Below are positions 1 through 10,230 of a DNA stretch of 64,000 nt, in pieces. A program made the position numbers and the translations under genes. Every line of letters begins with the position of its first letter. The first letter of the stretch is position 1. Source of the DNA: Glebionis coronaria (lineage: Eukaryota > Streptophyta > Magnoliopsida > Asterales > Asteraceae). The notes beneath the pieces were generated by a model. It saw only the letters and a program-made list of their open reading frames with translations. It did not search any database and was not told the DNA's origin. Location of the stretch: assembly GCA_025667525.1 (NCBI GenBank), contig CM046876.1:573807469-573871468 (forward strand). Reading direction: 5' to 3'.

Positions 1-2170
1 AATAACCTAGTAAACTAGTATATTCCGCCAAATATATGATAACTTACAATAATGGATATTCATAACTCATTCATAATTCACTTGACTCTTAAAACGGTAT
101 ACTAAATGAAAGTGCAGCAAAAAAAATGTACTATTTTCATACAATTTATTAGCCTCAAGGAACTAACACTAAAATGGGAAAAACTAAACAACTTTAATGT
201 GCATCACATGTGTTTCTAGCAAGGGAAGTGCATCATACTACAAGAGTATCAATCAGTATACATAAGCAATTGCTTTTTATTATCATACGTCAGGAGACTA
301 ATCCAAAAAATAAACTTTAGCACAAGGGAACCCATCAGAATATATACACTTACACACCTATGCCAACATATGGATATATCATATATGTTAAACATCCATA
401 CACACACGCACAGTTCGATAACTGATTACTAAAAAGAGAAGAGTTTGGGGATACAAAAATACAAAGTATAAACACTTGCTAGTAAAAGTAAAAAACAAGT
501 ACCAAGTTTTAAAAACCAACTGTTTGACTAATAGGTAAAACCACCAGGCTAAGATCATGCCCAATCCCCATGCATGCCATAATTGTAAATATTACTAGTA
601 ATGTGAATATAAATCAACGATGAAGTGGTCAAGCCCAATAGTATCTACATGGGTTAAAATGTTGGTCTGACTCGATCATATATGCAATAGTATCTTACCA
701 TTTTGACTCGAGTTCTCATAAGCAAAGTATACAAAATATTCAACACCATTCATATATCGTTTACTTGCTCTAGGTACGGTATACATCCACGATCTATCCA
801 TCAACCCTTAACCAAATTTGGACGAAAATTAATTTCATCAAAAAATACATAATAAAAAACTTAATGATTTATATAAAATAGGCATCAAAATCAATAGATT
901 TTCGATGCTCGATATTACACGAGTACATATATATATATATAAATATATATGCATTACATAACTAACACATTAAGGCTATCTCTAGGTGGACGTGCTTGAG
1001 CCCATACATGTATAAGTAGAGGAGGCCCAAGAAAACTATATCAAAGATGTAAAAAATGGAACTCACGATAGTTAAACACTATATCTAGATTCAATTACAG
1101 TAGGTAGTCTGAAAAGGAAGAACATCCATATCACTCTAATGACATACTATATGCCCAATGTCATCTTAGTTTCTGCCGTATTCTAACCACATATTTCTTA
1201 CCGCATATATAACTGAGTTGCTATTGCTAATTTTACTCGTACCATGAGTCACCTAATTATTTTTTTGTCCCTCACTTACGTATCTAAGCACTACATGTCT
1301 ATCCACACGCTTGTTAGAGAACTTATGGCACAAACATACCGTGGGCGGGGCTGTGATATAGCCGCGTAATAGCTCCCTCTTATTTTAGTTATAACTGTGG
1401 CCCATATTGCCGCTATAACTGCTAGCAAGTGTTTTCCCGGTTGCTAGCAAGTCAACTTTCAGGCATATAAACCTAACACTATAAAACAACATATCTCTAT
1501 CGATCCGCATTCACAGCAACAAAATCGCACAATACACTCACTCCTAATCACCATCATAAACTGTAATTAACCAACAATAACTCATACATTCACATCAAAA
1601 GACTAGAAACTGATTAAATGATTAACCTAACTACCGATTGAAATCAAAATCAAATTAACAGAATAGAAATCAAAATCACATTAACAGCTATATTAAGGAC
1701 TTACTTTCAGTTGTGTTGCGATTCAAAACCGACTTCGAAACTGATTAACTGGTTAACTTAGTAACCTAACTACCGATTCAAAATCGACTTCGAAACCCTA
1801 ACTGCCGATTTAAACTAATACAGGAGGAGCGATTGAGTGTGTGAGATGAGGCGATTTAGGAGCACCGATTCATACTGCCGATCCGGTTTTGGAAGAGAGA
1901 GTTTTTTTTCTTTTTTTTAGCGAATGCGAGAGAGAGAGAGAGTTTGATTATTTTGGTTAAATTTTTGTTGGATATGTTTGTTACTTTTAGGTAAAATATG
2001 TATTATTATGTAGTAATTATTTTAAATATTTTTTTATAAATTTTGTATTATTTGAAATTTTCTAATGTACTGTTAAATAATATTACTTTTTATAAAACAA
2101 ACTTTTTCACTTAAAGTAAACTATTAGAATTTTTAAAGGGTTTTATAGTCCAAACTCCAAAGTCATGCCC
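1..2170. other. Gene-free AT-rich DNA
   Basis: I see no ORF with family resemblance, no RNA gene and no element end in this stretch. It contains short simple-sequence tracts (TA repeat near 928-945, GA repeat near 1928-1942) and ordinary AT-rich sequence. Confidence 0.6.
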
Positions 2171-2510
2171 AGAGCGATTTAGCTTAAAACTTCATATCGA
2201 GGATCAAACCCAATGTGTTTAGTACGGTCCGGTTCTTCGATTTGTTTGCCTTAGGCATGTGCGTAAGACTCAACCCGGTTGAATCAAACCAGACCAATAA
2301 TCGAACATGAACTAAAGTGTCGATAAAAAACAGACAAAAATCGAAACCGAACATTAAAAATCGAATCGTGTTGAGAACGATTTAGTCCAAAACCTCGACT
2401 CGAGGACTAAACCAAATGTGTTCGTCTGTTTTAGTTGTTCGGTCGAGAGTGTGTAAGACCATACCGAACTAAACCGAAAATCAAATATAAAGTAGAGTGT
2501 GGATAGAAGA
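2171..2510. repeat. Imperfect direct duplication, ~140-170 bp units
   Basis: Two diverged copies start at about 2171 and 2374. Both open with AGA(G/A)CGATTTAG, continue through an 'aaacc/tt..atcgagga..aaacc.aatgtgtt' core and end in 'gtaagac..aacc' type sequence. The spacing is about 203 bp. They lie just upstream of the CACTA subterminal repeats and may belong to the same element. No coding potential was seen. Confidence 0.5.
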
Positions 2511-2638
2511 CCCAATTGGATATGTTAAGTCAAGTTCTAGCTTATGGTGATTTATTCGTCCGAGTCGGTCCGTGGTTCAAAATGCTCAACGCTAGCCAGT
2601 ACTCTCTATGGATAGCGGGTCCGTAAAAAATAGTTTTG

Positions 2639-3146
2639 CTCACACTTTTTTAAAAGTGTGGGTGAAAGTTAGACTTTTGCTCATACTTATTAAAAACTGT
2701 AGGTGAAAGTTAGACTTTTACTCACACTTTTTAGAAATTGGAAAGATTGAATTTTGCCCACAATTTTTAAAAAGTGTAAGTAAAAGTTAGACTTTTGCCC
2801 ACACTTCTTAAAAGGTGTAGGTGAAAGTTAGCCTTTTGCTCACACTTCTTGAAAAGTATGGGTGAAAGTTAGACTTTTGCTCGTACTTTTTGAAAAGTGT
2901 AGGTGAAAGTTAGACTTTCGCTCACATTTTTTAAAAAATGTGGGTGAAAGTTAGACATGTGCTTATACTTTTTGAAAAGTGTAAGTGAAAGTTATACTTT
3001 TACTCATATTTTTTGAAAAGTGTAGGTGAAAGTTAGAAATATACTCATAGTTTCTTCAAAAGTGTAGGTAAATATATACTTTTACTTACACTTTATTTTG
3101 TATGTCGCTAAAACGTGTGTCACTATATGCCCTTTTTCTTGTAGTT
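2639..3146 (+). mobile_element. CACTA (En/Spm) transposon end with subterminal repeats
   Basis: About eleven tandem copies of a roughly 41-42-bp unit (core GTGTAGGTGAAAGTTAGACTT plus a short CACACTTTTnAAAAGTGTG palindrome) run from 2639 to about 3095. They are followed by GGGCATATAGTGACACACG-like sequence read on the minus strand. The block ends at 3131-3146 with the complement of ACTACAAGAAAAAGG, the terminal motif typical of plant CACTA elements. The outermost C of CACTA is mutated (the plus strand reads GTAGTT rather than GTAGTG). Repeated short motifs just inside the terminus are typical of CACTA subterminal regions that bind transposase. The opposite end was not found, so this is probably a truncated or non-autonomous copy. 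Confidence 0.7.
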
Positions 3147-4545
3147 ATTGTGTTAGCTACATTAAACTCTTAAATTTGCTAAAAAAATTAAGGCAAAAGT
3201 TATTTTGCAAAAACTTGTTTTTTCCTAGAAATAAAGGGACACATCCAGGCCCTCCATTTACTTTGTATCCAACGGTTTAGATTAATCTAAGATTTAATTA
3301 CTCCCACCTATTTTCTTGTCGGTATATATAATCAATTTATTTTCTATTCTTCTCTTTATACTTATTTTTTCAAAATATAGAAAATCTCAAAAATTCATTC
3401 TACTCCACACTATCTTCACTTCCGACAATATTCCGGCTACCGGAGATCTTATCAACGCCGTTGTTACTCCATCACCGGTCAACTGTTACCTGGTGATTTT
3501 GACAATTTTCATAATCGATTGCAATAACCTGATCGGTTCTTTCCTCCTTAAGATGATTTTATGCATCATCAAAATAAGATGGGGCGTCGACAATTTTATT
3601 GTCATCTTTTAATAACTTTAGTCTCTGTATTATATTGTCAGTGGCATTAGGTTTCGGTATGATATCATTTTGGGATGGTGAACTGATTGGATTTTTTATG
3701 CATGGAAGGTGTTCGACGAAACGCCTAAGAGAGGGAGGTGTACTGGAGATATTGGTTAGATTTCCGCTTCACATTCAATAGGAAAAACTCGTAATTCTGG
3801 CGGCATGACTATTCTGGAAGGACGTGCTATGGATACTATTGTCCTTTCAACAGGTAACCGCACCGTTGGTATATTCTTTTACGTATTTTATCTATTTCTT
3901 CTTTACAAGCTCTATATCTGCTTGACATTTATAGGGGAAAATGTTGAGCCAGAACAGCTAGAAGAAGCTGCTATGAGAAGTAATTTGATTCAACAAATAG
4001 TCGTCATTGGCCAGCTAGAAGAAGCTGTTATGAGAAGTAATTTGATTCAAGCATGTGAATGTCAAAACGGTCAGGCGGGTTTTGTTGACCCGCAAAACAC
4101 TTTTATGTTCACTTTTTTGTTTGGATTGTTGGCTACAATTTGTTGTCGTGGCTATTCAGGCCTGTCTCTGACTATTGTGCTTGATTCTTGTGTTTGTGTT
4201 TACTTGGTTTTGGTTTATGTTTATATCAGTAAAGATCTGTATGTTGTTTAAGTAAATGAAATGCACCGAGTAGTATTTTGAGGAATGTATGTTGGTTTTG
4301 GTTTTTGTTGCAAACGTATGTATTACTTCAGAGTGGCTGACTTTGACAACACTATTCATGTGAATGGTTTTTAAGCGGTGATGGACTCGTTTTAGGAACA
4401 TGGTTAGTCTGTTTTGACTTTTGAGTATTTAACATTGCTGATTGGAATCTGAGTAATACAATCACAAAGGCTATGCTGCAGTCTGTCATTGATTGTTGAT
4501 GATTGGGGCTTATAGAGATAAAGTATACGTTGTTGGAGTGTCGAT
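3147..4545. other. Unassigned stretch, possible captured exons
   Basis: Several open stretches (3316-3612, 3599-3781, 3805-4251) carry plausible splice donors and acceptors, for example CAACAG/GTAAC near 3857 and ATAG/GGG near 3934. None of the translations resembles a family I recognise. The stretch lies upstream of the Helitron 3' end at 8984 and may be captured host sequence. I assign no function. Confidence 0.3.
3955..4050 (+). repeat. 39-bp direct repeat, 57-bp period
   Basis: Two 39-bp copies (3955-3993 and 4012-4050) differ by one base and are spaced exactly 57 bp (19 codons) apart. In the open frame they encode the repeated peptide QLEEA(A/V)MRSNLIQ. The in-frame period suggests a duplication inside coding sequence, but the parent protein is not recognised. 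Confidence 0.6.
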
Positions 4546-4665
4546 ATATTAACTATATCTGGATATAGTTAATATATCTGGATATATAATTTTATATATC
4601 TGGATATAGTTAATATATCTGGATATATAATTTTATATCCAGATATAGTTAATATATATCTGGAT
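4546..4665. repeat. TATATCTGGATATA-type palindromic array
   Basis: Tandem, partly inverted copies of ATATCTGGATATAGTTAAT and its variants. This is the first of several arrays of the same flavour that continue to 8810. Confidence 0.8.
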
Positions 4666-4785
4666 CTAATATAAAAAAACATGAAAATGCAAAAAATGGG
4701 CTACTATTATTTGTCATATGATTTAGTTATCTATCTTATTAATACTTGACTAATGTAACATTTAAATATGCAAATTTTGTTTCAG

Positions 4786-4914
4786 AGAAAAATCAAAAAA
4801 AGAACAAAGAAATTATGAATTCTGGATCAGAATCACAAAGTTCAGATGAAATGGTTGACAAACTAGTTTCAACATCTGACTTTTTACACCCATCACCAAA
4901 AAGAAAATCAAAAG
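4786..4914 (+). other. Possible captured exon (43 codons), function unknown
   Basis: A 129-bp open stretch is bounded by a good acceptor (TTTGTTTCAG) and a donor (AAAAG/GTAAAT). The encoded peptide is rich in Lys, Ser and Glu, with NSGSESQSSDEMVDKLVS and a basic PKRKSKG tail that resembles a nuclear localisation signal. I do not recognise the parent. It may be a third gene fragment carried by the Helitron. Confidence 0.3.
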
Positions 4915-5179
4915 GTAAATTCATCTAAAACTGAATGTATCTAATCCACAAATTTGCGTTCTTGTGATTCTGATTTTGATTCTGCTTGTGATTTAGTTTT
5001 ACAATTGGTTTTAAACATATTGTTTGTTAAATTGAAGGTAGGTTAGTAGGTAGGCAGCTTCATGTTTGGGCGTAAATGTTGGTGTGAATATTGTTTTTTT
5101 GTTAACATGTTAAAGGTTAAGTATAGTCGTTATAATGTGTTTTGATTTGTTGAATTACACTGTGTTGGATGTTAAAACT

Positions 5180-5773
5180 TGAAGTACTCGATCGATGTAT
5201 GTAGTTGCGTAATGTTTTTATTCTGTGTTGTTAGGCCGTTTACGATGTTCTGTGTTGTTGTTATGGACTGTGATGATTTTGTGATTTTTGTGGTGATTTG
5301 ATGTTTGTGTTGGTGTATGTGTTGGATCAAGATACCTGAAAATATATCTTGATATACCTGAAAATATATCTTGATATAACTGAAAATATATCTTGATATA
5401 TTTTCAGGTATATCAAGATATATTTTCAGATATATCAAGATATATTTTCAGGTATCTTGAATATACCTGAAAATATATCTTGATATACCTGAAAATATAT
5501 CTTGATATACCTGAAATATATCTTGATATATTTTCAGGTATATCAAGATATATTTTTAGATATATTCAGATATATTTGAAGTATATCTTGATATACTTGA
5601 AATATAAAATATATTAATAAAACAAACATTTGAAGTACTCGATCGATGTATGTAGTTGCGTAATGTTTTTATTCTGTGCTGTTAGGCCGTTTACGATGTT
5701 CTGTGTTGTTGTTATGGACTGTGATGATTTTGTGATTTGATGTTTGTGTCGGTGTATGTGTTGGATCAAGATA
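5180..5773 (+). repeat. ~150-bp direct duplication, 451 bp apart
   Basis: Copies at 5180-5332 and 5631-5773 share GAAGTACTCGATCGATGTAT and the following ~140 bp almost base for base. The second copy lacks a 12-bp piece (TTGTGGTGATTT). Each copy runs directly into a palindromic ATATCTTGATATA array, so a unit of unique sequence plus array was duplicated. Confidence 0.85.
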
Positions 5774-5945
5774 CCTGAAAATATATCTTGATATACCATC
5801 ATATTTTCAGGTATATCAAGATATATTTTCAGATATATTCAGATATATTTGAAGTATATCTTGAATATACCTGAAAATATATCTTAATATACCTGAAAGT
5901 ATATCTTGATATACCTGAAATATATCTTGAAATATATCTTGAAAT
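5334..5945. repeat. ATATATCTTGATATACCTGAAA arrays
   Basis: Tandem copies of a ~20-bp unit (ATATATCTTGATATACCTGA) occur in both orientations at 5334-5610 and 5764-5945. Runs of one orientation face runs of the other, so each block could fold into a long imperfect hairpin. Confidence 0.8.
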
Positions 5946-6198
5946 ATAGGTGGGAATGGGAACTTGCAGTTCATTGTTTTCTGAATTAACTATCTCCTGT
6001 AATGGATTTCTATCAGCGCATATGTATAAATTGTGCATAGATCTGCAGTTTTCTTCCTGTTATTTACACATCTACTTAGTTATTTACGCATCTACTTAGT
6101 TTTCTATCACCATTATTAGTATTGTATCAGAATGATTATGATCTCTGCGTATCATGGTTGGCTAATCTTTCTATTGTTTTTTCTTTTGCTTTTGGTAG

Positions 6199-6690
6199 GC
6201 CATGGCTGAATTCATGTCACAGTTTGTGGGGAGAAAAGTGTCATTTGACCCATCACAGATCGTGTTAACATCTGGTGCAACTTCTGCTATCGAGATTCTC
6301 TGTTTTGCTTTGGCAGACCAAGGAAATGCTTTTCTTATACCTGCTCCATACTATCTTGGGTAGTTTTTAATACATTTGCTTAGACAGGCAAAATAGACAG
6401 ACTTGTTAATGGGTCAAAATAAGTTCATGTTAAAATAGGGCATCCTTTTGGTGTGCTTAAAACTGGTTCTAGAATTTTATATAGATAGTTATTATGTTTT
6501 ATCTTACTTACAACCGGTTTGAATTAATGACATCTCAAATCGGACATATTCACATGTAAACTGATCATTTTCTTTTGGGTAAACGGGTGTTCGCCTATGT
6601 TATTCATTAGAGCCCCATTTCTAATAATTCTTACATCTCAAAAACATTTCTACAGGTTCGATAGGGATATGAAATGTTCGGTAGTGGGGT
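6199..6690 (+). pseudogene. ACS10/12-like aminotransferase gene fragment
   Basis: Two exon pieces of a pyridoxal-phosphate aminotransferase of the ACC-synthase family. Exon A (6199-6359) follows the acceptor TTTTGGTAG and encodes [20 protein letters not shown], then an [14 protein letters not shown] stretch, and ends at APYYL plus a split Gly codon. Exon B starts at 6656 after CTACAG, completes the Gly codon and continues FDRDMK before decaying. The match to the family pattern (FDP..IVL..GAT, ALADxGNAFLxPxPYY.GFDRD) is strong, and the AMAEFMSQ start points to the ACS10/12 type, whose members are described as aminotransferases rather than true ACC synthases. The ~300-bp intron is retained, so genomic DNA was captured, not cDNA. 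No start, active-site lysine region or C-terminus is present. Confidence 0.75.
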
Positions 6691-6757
6691 TTACAAGTCT
6701 GCAATATTCTCATTAGGTCAATCACCATTGATTGTAATAGTTCGACTTCACCTTTTT

Positions 6758-7052
6758 GCAGCACAAATATACTTGGATATGTGTAGACGGCCTGATGCAG
6801 CTGCAGAGTGTTTCTTGCTGGCAAAGTGCTATAGCGATGCGGCATAAATATATTTGGATAAGTGTGAACGGTCTGATGCAGCAGCATAGTGTTTCTTGTT
6901 GGCAAAGCGCTATAGTTATTCAGCCGAGGCATACGCCAGTGGATATCAGTTTTCCAACTGTCTATCAGTATGCAAAGGGTGAAGCTATATGATGAATCCA
7001 TGAGGTATTTGGAGTACTGGAAAGAGCATGGAAAGAGCATCTGCTCCAATCC
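6758..7052 (+). pseudogene. TRANK1-like (TPR / UvrD-helicase protein) fragment
   Basis: An 81-bp (27-residue) unit is repeated in tandem from 6758 and 6839. Each unit reads close to AA.IYLD.C.R.DAAA.CFLLAK.YS, then SAEAYASGYQFSNCLSVC, and after a one-base frame change KLYDESMRYLEYWKEH. This order (CFLLAxxYxxAAExYAxGxxFSxCLSVC, then KGKLFDxxLxYIEYWKEH) is what I recall from the TPR-like region of plant TPR-and-ankyrin-containing protein 1-like UvrD helicases. The second unit has two premature stops (CAA to TAA at 6845, GAG to TAG at 6890), so it is dead. It lies 70 bp after the aminotransferase fragment, next to a plausible acceptor (TTTTTGCAG). It is probably cargo of the Helitron. Confidence 0.65.
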
Positions 7053-7194
7053 AAGTGTGATTTTGTTTTTTTGTTTTTTTTTGGTAACTTTTTTTCATAT
7101 GTTTGTGATGATTGTACGTTTAAACTGGATTAAAACTCATATATTGCGAATTTTTTTTATATGTGTATTATATTCATATTGAAGTTTTTTGTTT

Positions 7195-8383
7195 TATATC
7201 TAGATATACTTGTTCTATATCTACATATACTTGTTATATATCTAGATATAAACAGCCTATTTATTTTATATCAAGATATAAAAAACCTATTTGTTTAATT
7301 ACCCTCTCTTATACAATTAAGGTATTCTTTTTTTTTATATCTAGATATACTTGTGTTATATCTAGATATACTGTTTTATATCTCGATATACTTGTTGTTT
7401 TATATTAAGATATACCTGTTTTATTTCTAGATATAAACAAGTAATGTAAACTTTGTGTTTATTAAAATCTAAATTTCCTTGTTTTATATCAAGATATAAA
7501 CAAGTAAACTTGTTCTTCTCCAATCTCTGAATCTCCTAGTTTAATATCTAGATATAAAAAGCTTATTTTTTATATCTAGATATAAACAAGCTAAACTTGT
7601 TTTTTCTGTAAAATCTAAACCTCCTTGTTTTATATGTTGATATAAACAGATTATTTGTTTTATATCTAGATATACTTGTTTTATATCTAAACCTCTTTGT
7701 TTTATATCTGGATATAAACAGCCTATTTGTTTTATATCTAGATATATACTTGTTTTATATCTAGATATAATCAGCCTATTTGTTTTATTTCAAGATATAA
7801 AAAACCTATTTGTTTAATATTTGGATATAAACAAGTAAGAAATTCTTGTTTTATATCTGGATATAAACATGCTTTTTATATCTAGATATAAAACACTGTT
7901 ATACTGTTACTTGTTTAATTACACTCTCATATACAATTAAGGTAGTCTTGTTCTATATCTAGATATATACTTGTTGTATATCTAGATATACTTGTTTTAT
8001 ATCTAGATATAAACAAGTAAACTTATTCTTCTCGAATCTCTAAATATCCTAGTTTAATATCTAGATATAAAAAGCTTATTTTCTATATCTAGATATAAAA
8101 AGCTTATTTTCTATATCTAGATATAAACAAGTAAGGTAAACTTGTTTTTTTTTGTAAAAAATCTAAACCTCCTTGTTTTATATCAAGATATAAACAGATT
8201 ATTTGTTTTTCTGGAATTTTTTTTTCGAGCGGAAAAAAATAAAAAATTTCGAGCGGATTTTTTTCGAGTGGAAAAAAAAATCGAGCGGCAAAAAAAAACA
8301 CATAGTTACCACCGAAATATTATCTGACCATAATTATTATATTGACCCTTATATCTAGATATACTTTATATATATCCAGATAT

Positions 8384-8420
<37 letters not shown>

Positions 8421-8810
8421 AGACATACTTTTTATATATCCAGATATACTTTGTATATATCTAGATATACTTTATATATATTTGATCATAATTATTAAAT
8501 TGACCTTATATCTGGATATAAAGTGACATTAAAAAGTTAAAAATGTATATCTAGATATACTTTATATATATCCAGATATACTTTATATATATCTAGATAT
8601 ACTTTTATATATCCAGATATACTTTGTATATATCTAGATATATACTTTATATATATCTGATCATAATTTTTAAATTGACCTTATATCCAGATATAAAGTG
8701 ACATTAAAAATGTTAAAAAAGGTATATCTAGATATACTTTATATATATCCAGATATACTTTATATATATCTAGATATACTTTTTATATATCCGGATATAC
8801 TTTGTAGCAG
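7195..8810. repeat. Dense TATATCTAGATATA palindrome arrays
   Basis: The self-complementary 14-mer TATATCTAGATATA and one-base variants (CTGG, CCAG, CAAG cores) recur well over twenty times. From 7195 to 8190 they are separated by short spacers such as AACAAGTAA and CTTGTTT. From 8340 to 8810 the spacer is mostly CTTTATA, and a ~190-bp higher-order unit (with ATTGACCTTATATC and AAAGTGACATTAAAAA) is repeated at about 8470 and 8660. A plain (TA)n tract lies near 8385-8420, and 8215-8300 is a run of A/T homopolymers around GAGCGG. Confidence 0.85.
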
Positions 8811-8956
8811 CAACATAGTGATGAATTTCCATTAAGAAATAGCATGCTCTATCTGATTGCATTCAAATATAAATAAAGAACATGTTATCGAGAACACATT
8901 TGGTAAATAATACATATTAAATAACAATATTAAACTAAATTTTATTATTTTAAAAT

Positions 8957-8984
8957 CCCGTGCGTGCACGGGTCTTACAACTAG
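8957..8984 (+). other. Helitron 3' terminus (hairpin + CTAG)
   Basis: CCCGTGC (8957-8963), loop GT and GCACGGG (8966-8972) form a perfect 7-bp GC-rich stem. Eight bases later comes CTAG (8981-8984), followed by T. Stem, spacer and CTRR end match the Helitron 3' consensus. Confidence 0.85.
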
Positions 8985-9055
8985 TTAAACATAAAACGAA
9001 AGCACAGTTGCTAAATCTTAATAGTTCCATGAATTTTTTTCTTTTTCAACTATAA

Positions 9056-9127
9056 GGCCACCAACGTCCTACTGTTATTACCTAACCACCAGGCCACCAA
9101 CTTTCTACTGTTATTACCTAACCACAG
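9056..9127. repeat. 36-bp tandem duplication
   Basis: GGCCACCAAC..CTACTGTTATTACCTAACCACC occurs twice (from 9056 and from 9092) with two mismatches, at the 3' edge of the PUB-like pseudogene. Confidence 0.8.
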
Positions 9128-9735
9128 TTTCCAGCATTGTTAACAGAGTTGAACAAGCTCCAAGTTTAACAAGCTTAACTCGATTACTCTACACCGATAA
9201 CAAATGATACAAAGACGAAGCCGAATCATGCCTAGTCCGCTCACTATCAGAATGCAAAGCATGAAGCAAAGGCTGCAACGCGCCCAACACTCCAATAGCA
9301 GTTTTATTCTCCCCCTCTAACGCCAAAATGAACTTCGACCCCGCCTTCAAAACATCAATCAAAGGCGAAACAATCCCCGACCTAACAATCTTCGTTTTCT
9401 CAAGCGACAAATTCGCCAAAAGCCGCCACAGCATTCGTCTGCACAGCAGGATACCTAGAAACCAACCACTGCCTCAACGACGCAACAACCCCGGCGTACA
9501 TAGAGAAACCCTGGCTCCCTCATCAATTCTAGTAACCTTCCTCAACATAATCAGTCTATTCCTGCTCGTAAGCATCCAAACTCAACAACTTATTACTAAA
9601 CATCAACTCATCTGAACCATCACCATCACCATCACCATCACCATCACCATCACCATTACCGTTACCAACTTACCATTACCATCCTCCTCATTCACGACCT
9701 CAGACGAAGCCGAAGACGGATATGTTAATGATAGG
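9110..9735 (-). pseudogene. PUB38-41-type U-box/ARM E3 ligase pseudogene (partial)
   Basis: On the minus strand the three frames together give the armadillo-repeat part of a plant U-box ligase: DAYEQE near 9565, TRIDEGARVSLCTP then [12 protein letters not shown] near 9440-9535, [20 protein letters not shown] (9370-9420), [19 protein letters not shown] and [15 protein letters not shown]. It then continues SNRVKLVKLGA after an in-frame TAG (9189-9191) where the family has CAG. Defects: at least two frameshifts upstream of 9434, the TAG, and an in-frame loss of about a dozen residues after AGSK where the family has an EAQEHAAGA-type ARM helix. No U-box is visible. The active protein would ubiquitinate substrates bound by its ARM repeats; this copy cannot. 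Confidence 0.75.
9616..9660. repeat. (ACCATC)n hexamer microsatellite
   Basis: About seven CACCAT units. On the minus strand they fall in the degraded N-terminal part of the PUB-like pseudogene. Confidence 0.9.
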
Positions 9736-9739
9736 CTGT

Positions 9740-10135
9740 TTTTTTAAAGATCGATCGATTGACTAGTTCTTTGTTGTATTTTTGTGTTTAATTAGTGATT
9801 TTTACGGTTAATTGGTTTAGTTTTATGATTTTTTTTGGTTAGGGTTTGAGGATGAAGGAATGTGTGTGGTGTGTGTTTTTAGTGGAAACCGGGGAAGATA
9901 AGGTGTTTTACAAATTGTCACTATTAGTCCCTTTACAATTTTTAACATATTGTCAGTTTCAGCCCTTCCGTGTTTTTAATTATATGATCTGGTCCAAGGT
10001 TTTGAATGGCTCAGATCAGTCCCTTAGTTTCTATGTAAATACAAGTTTCTACAATAAACCAACTCTTTTAAACTCTTAAAGTTATATTAGTAGTTTCATA
10101 TGATGGCTAAGGTACTATTCTTACCTTTATATCGA
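9740..10135. other. Intergenic, no gene seen
   Basis: AT-rich. An open stretch at 9846-10079 has no recognisable product and the low-complexity look of plant intergenic DNA. Confidence 0.5.
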
Positions 10136-10230
10136 CTAGACGAGTACCCACGCATAGCGGTGGAATTACCTGGCGGCATATAATTAACGATACTCAGTAC
10201 CGTGGTAAGATCGAATTTATCTCTTTTTTC
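10136..10230 (-). mobile_element. Helitron 3' end, minus strand (copy 1)
   Basis: Read on the minus strand: ...CCACCGCTATGCGTGGGTACTCGT then CTAG (10136-10139) and T. The hairpin is imperfect. The adjoining subterminal sequence (TAATTAACGATA..., GTGGTAAGA) is shared with the ends at 11466 and 13339. A matching 5' end was not identified; a weak candidate (TCTATATCATTATACATA on the minus strand) ends at about 11883. Confidence 0.65.

Larger units (their letters stand above)
4665..8984 (+). mobile_element. Helitron with captured gene fragments; 5' end uncertain
   Basis: The 3' boundary is clear: a short GC-rich hairpin, then CTAG at 8981-8984 followed by T, as in plant Helitrons, which insert between A and T. 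The 5' boundary is only a weak candidate: an A followed by TCTAATATAAAAAAAC at 4665, which resembles Helitron 5' ends; the element could start further upstream. Between the ends lie fragments of at least two unrelated host genes with their introns, the hallmark of rolling-circle gene capture. No Rep/helicase gene was seen, so the copy is non-autonomous. Confidence 0.55.

Noticed and set aside
6621..7049. 142-codon minus-strand ORF
   Set aside because: Antisense shadow of the TRANK1-like fragment; the plus strand explains the sequence.
7195..8810. Regularly spaced palindromes resembling a CRISPR array
   Set aside because: Plant nuclear DNA; spacers are short, repetitive and not unique, and the repeats vary.
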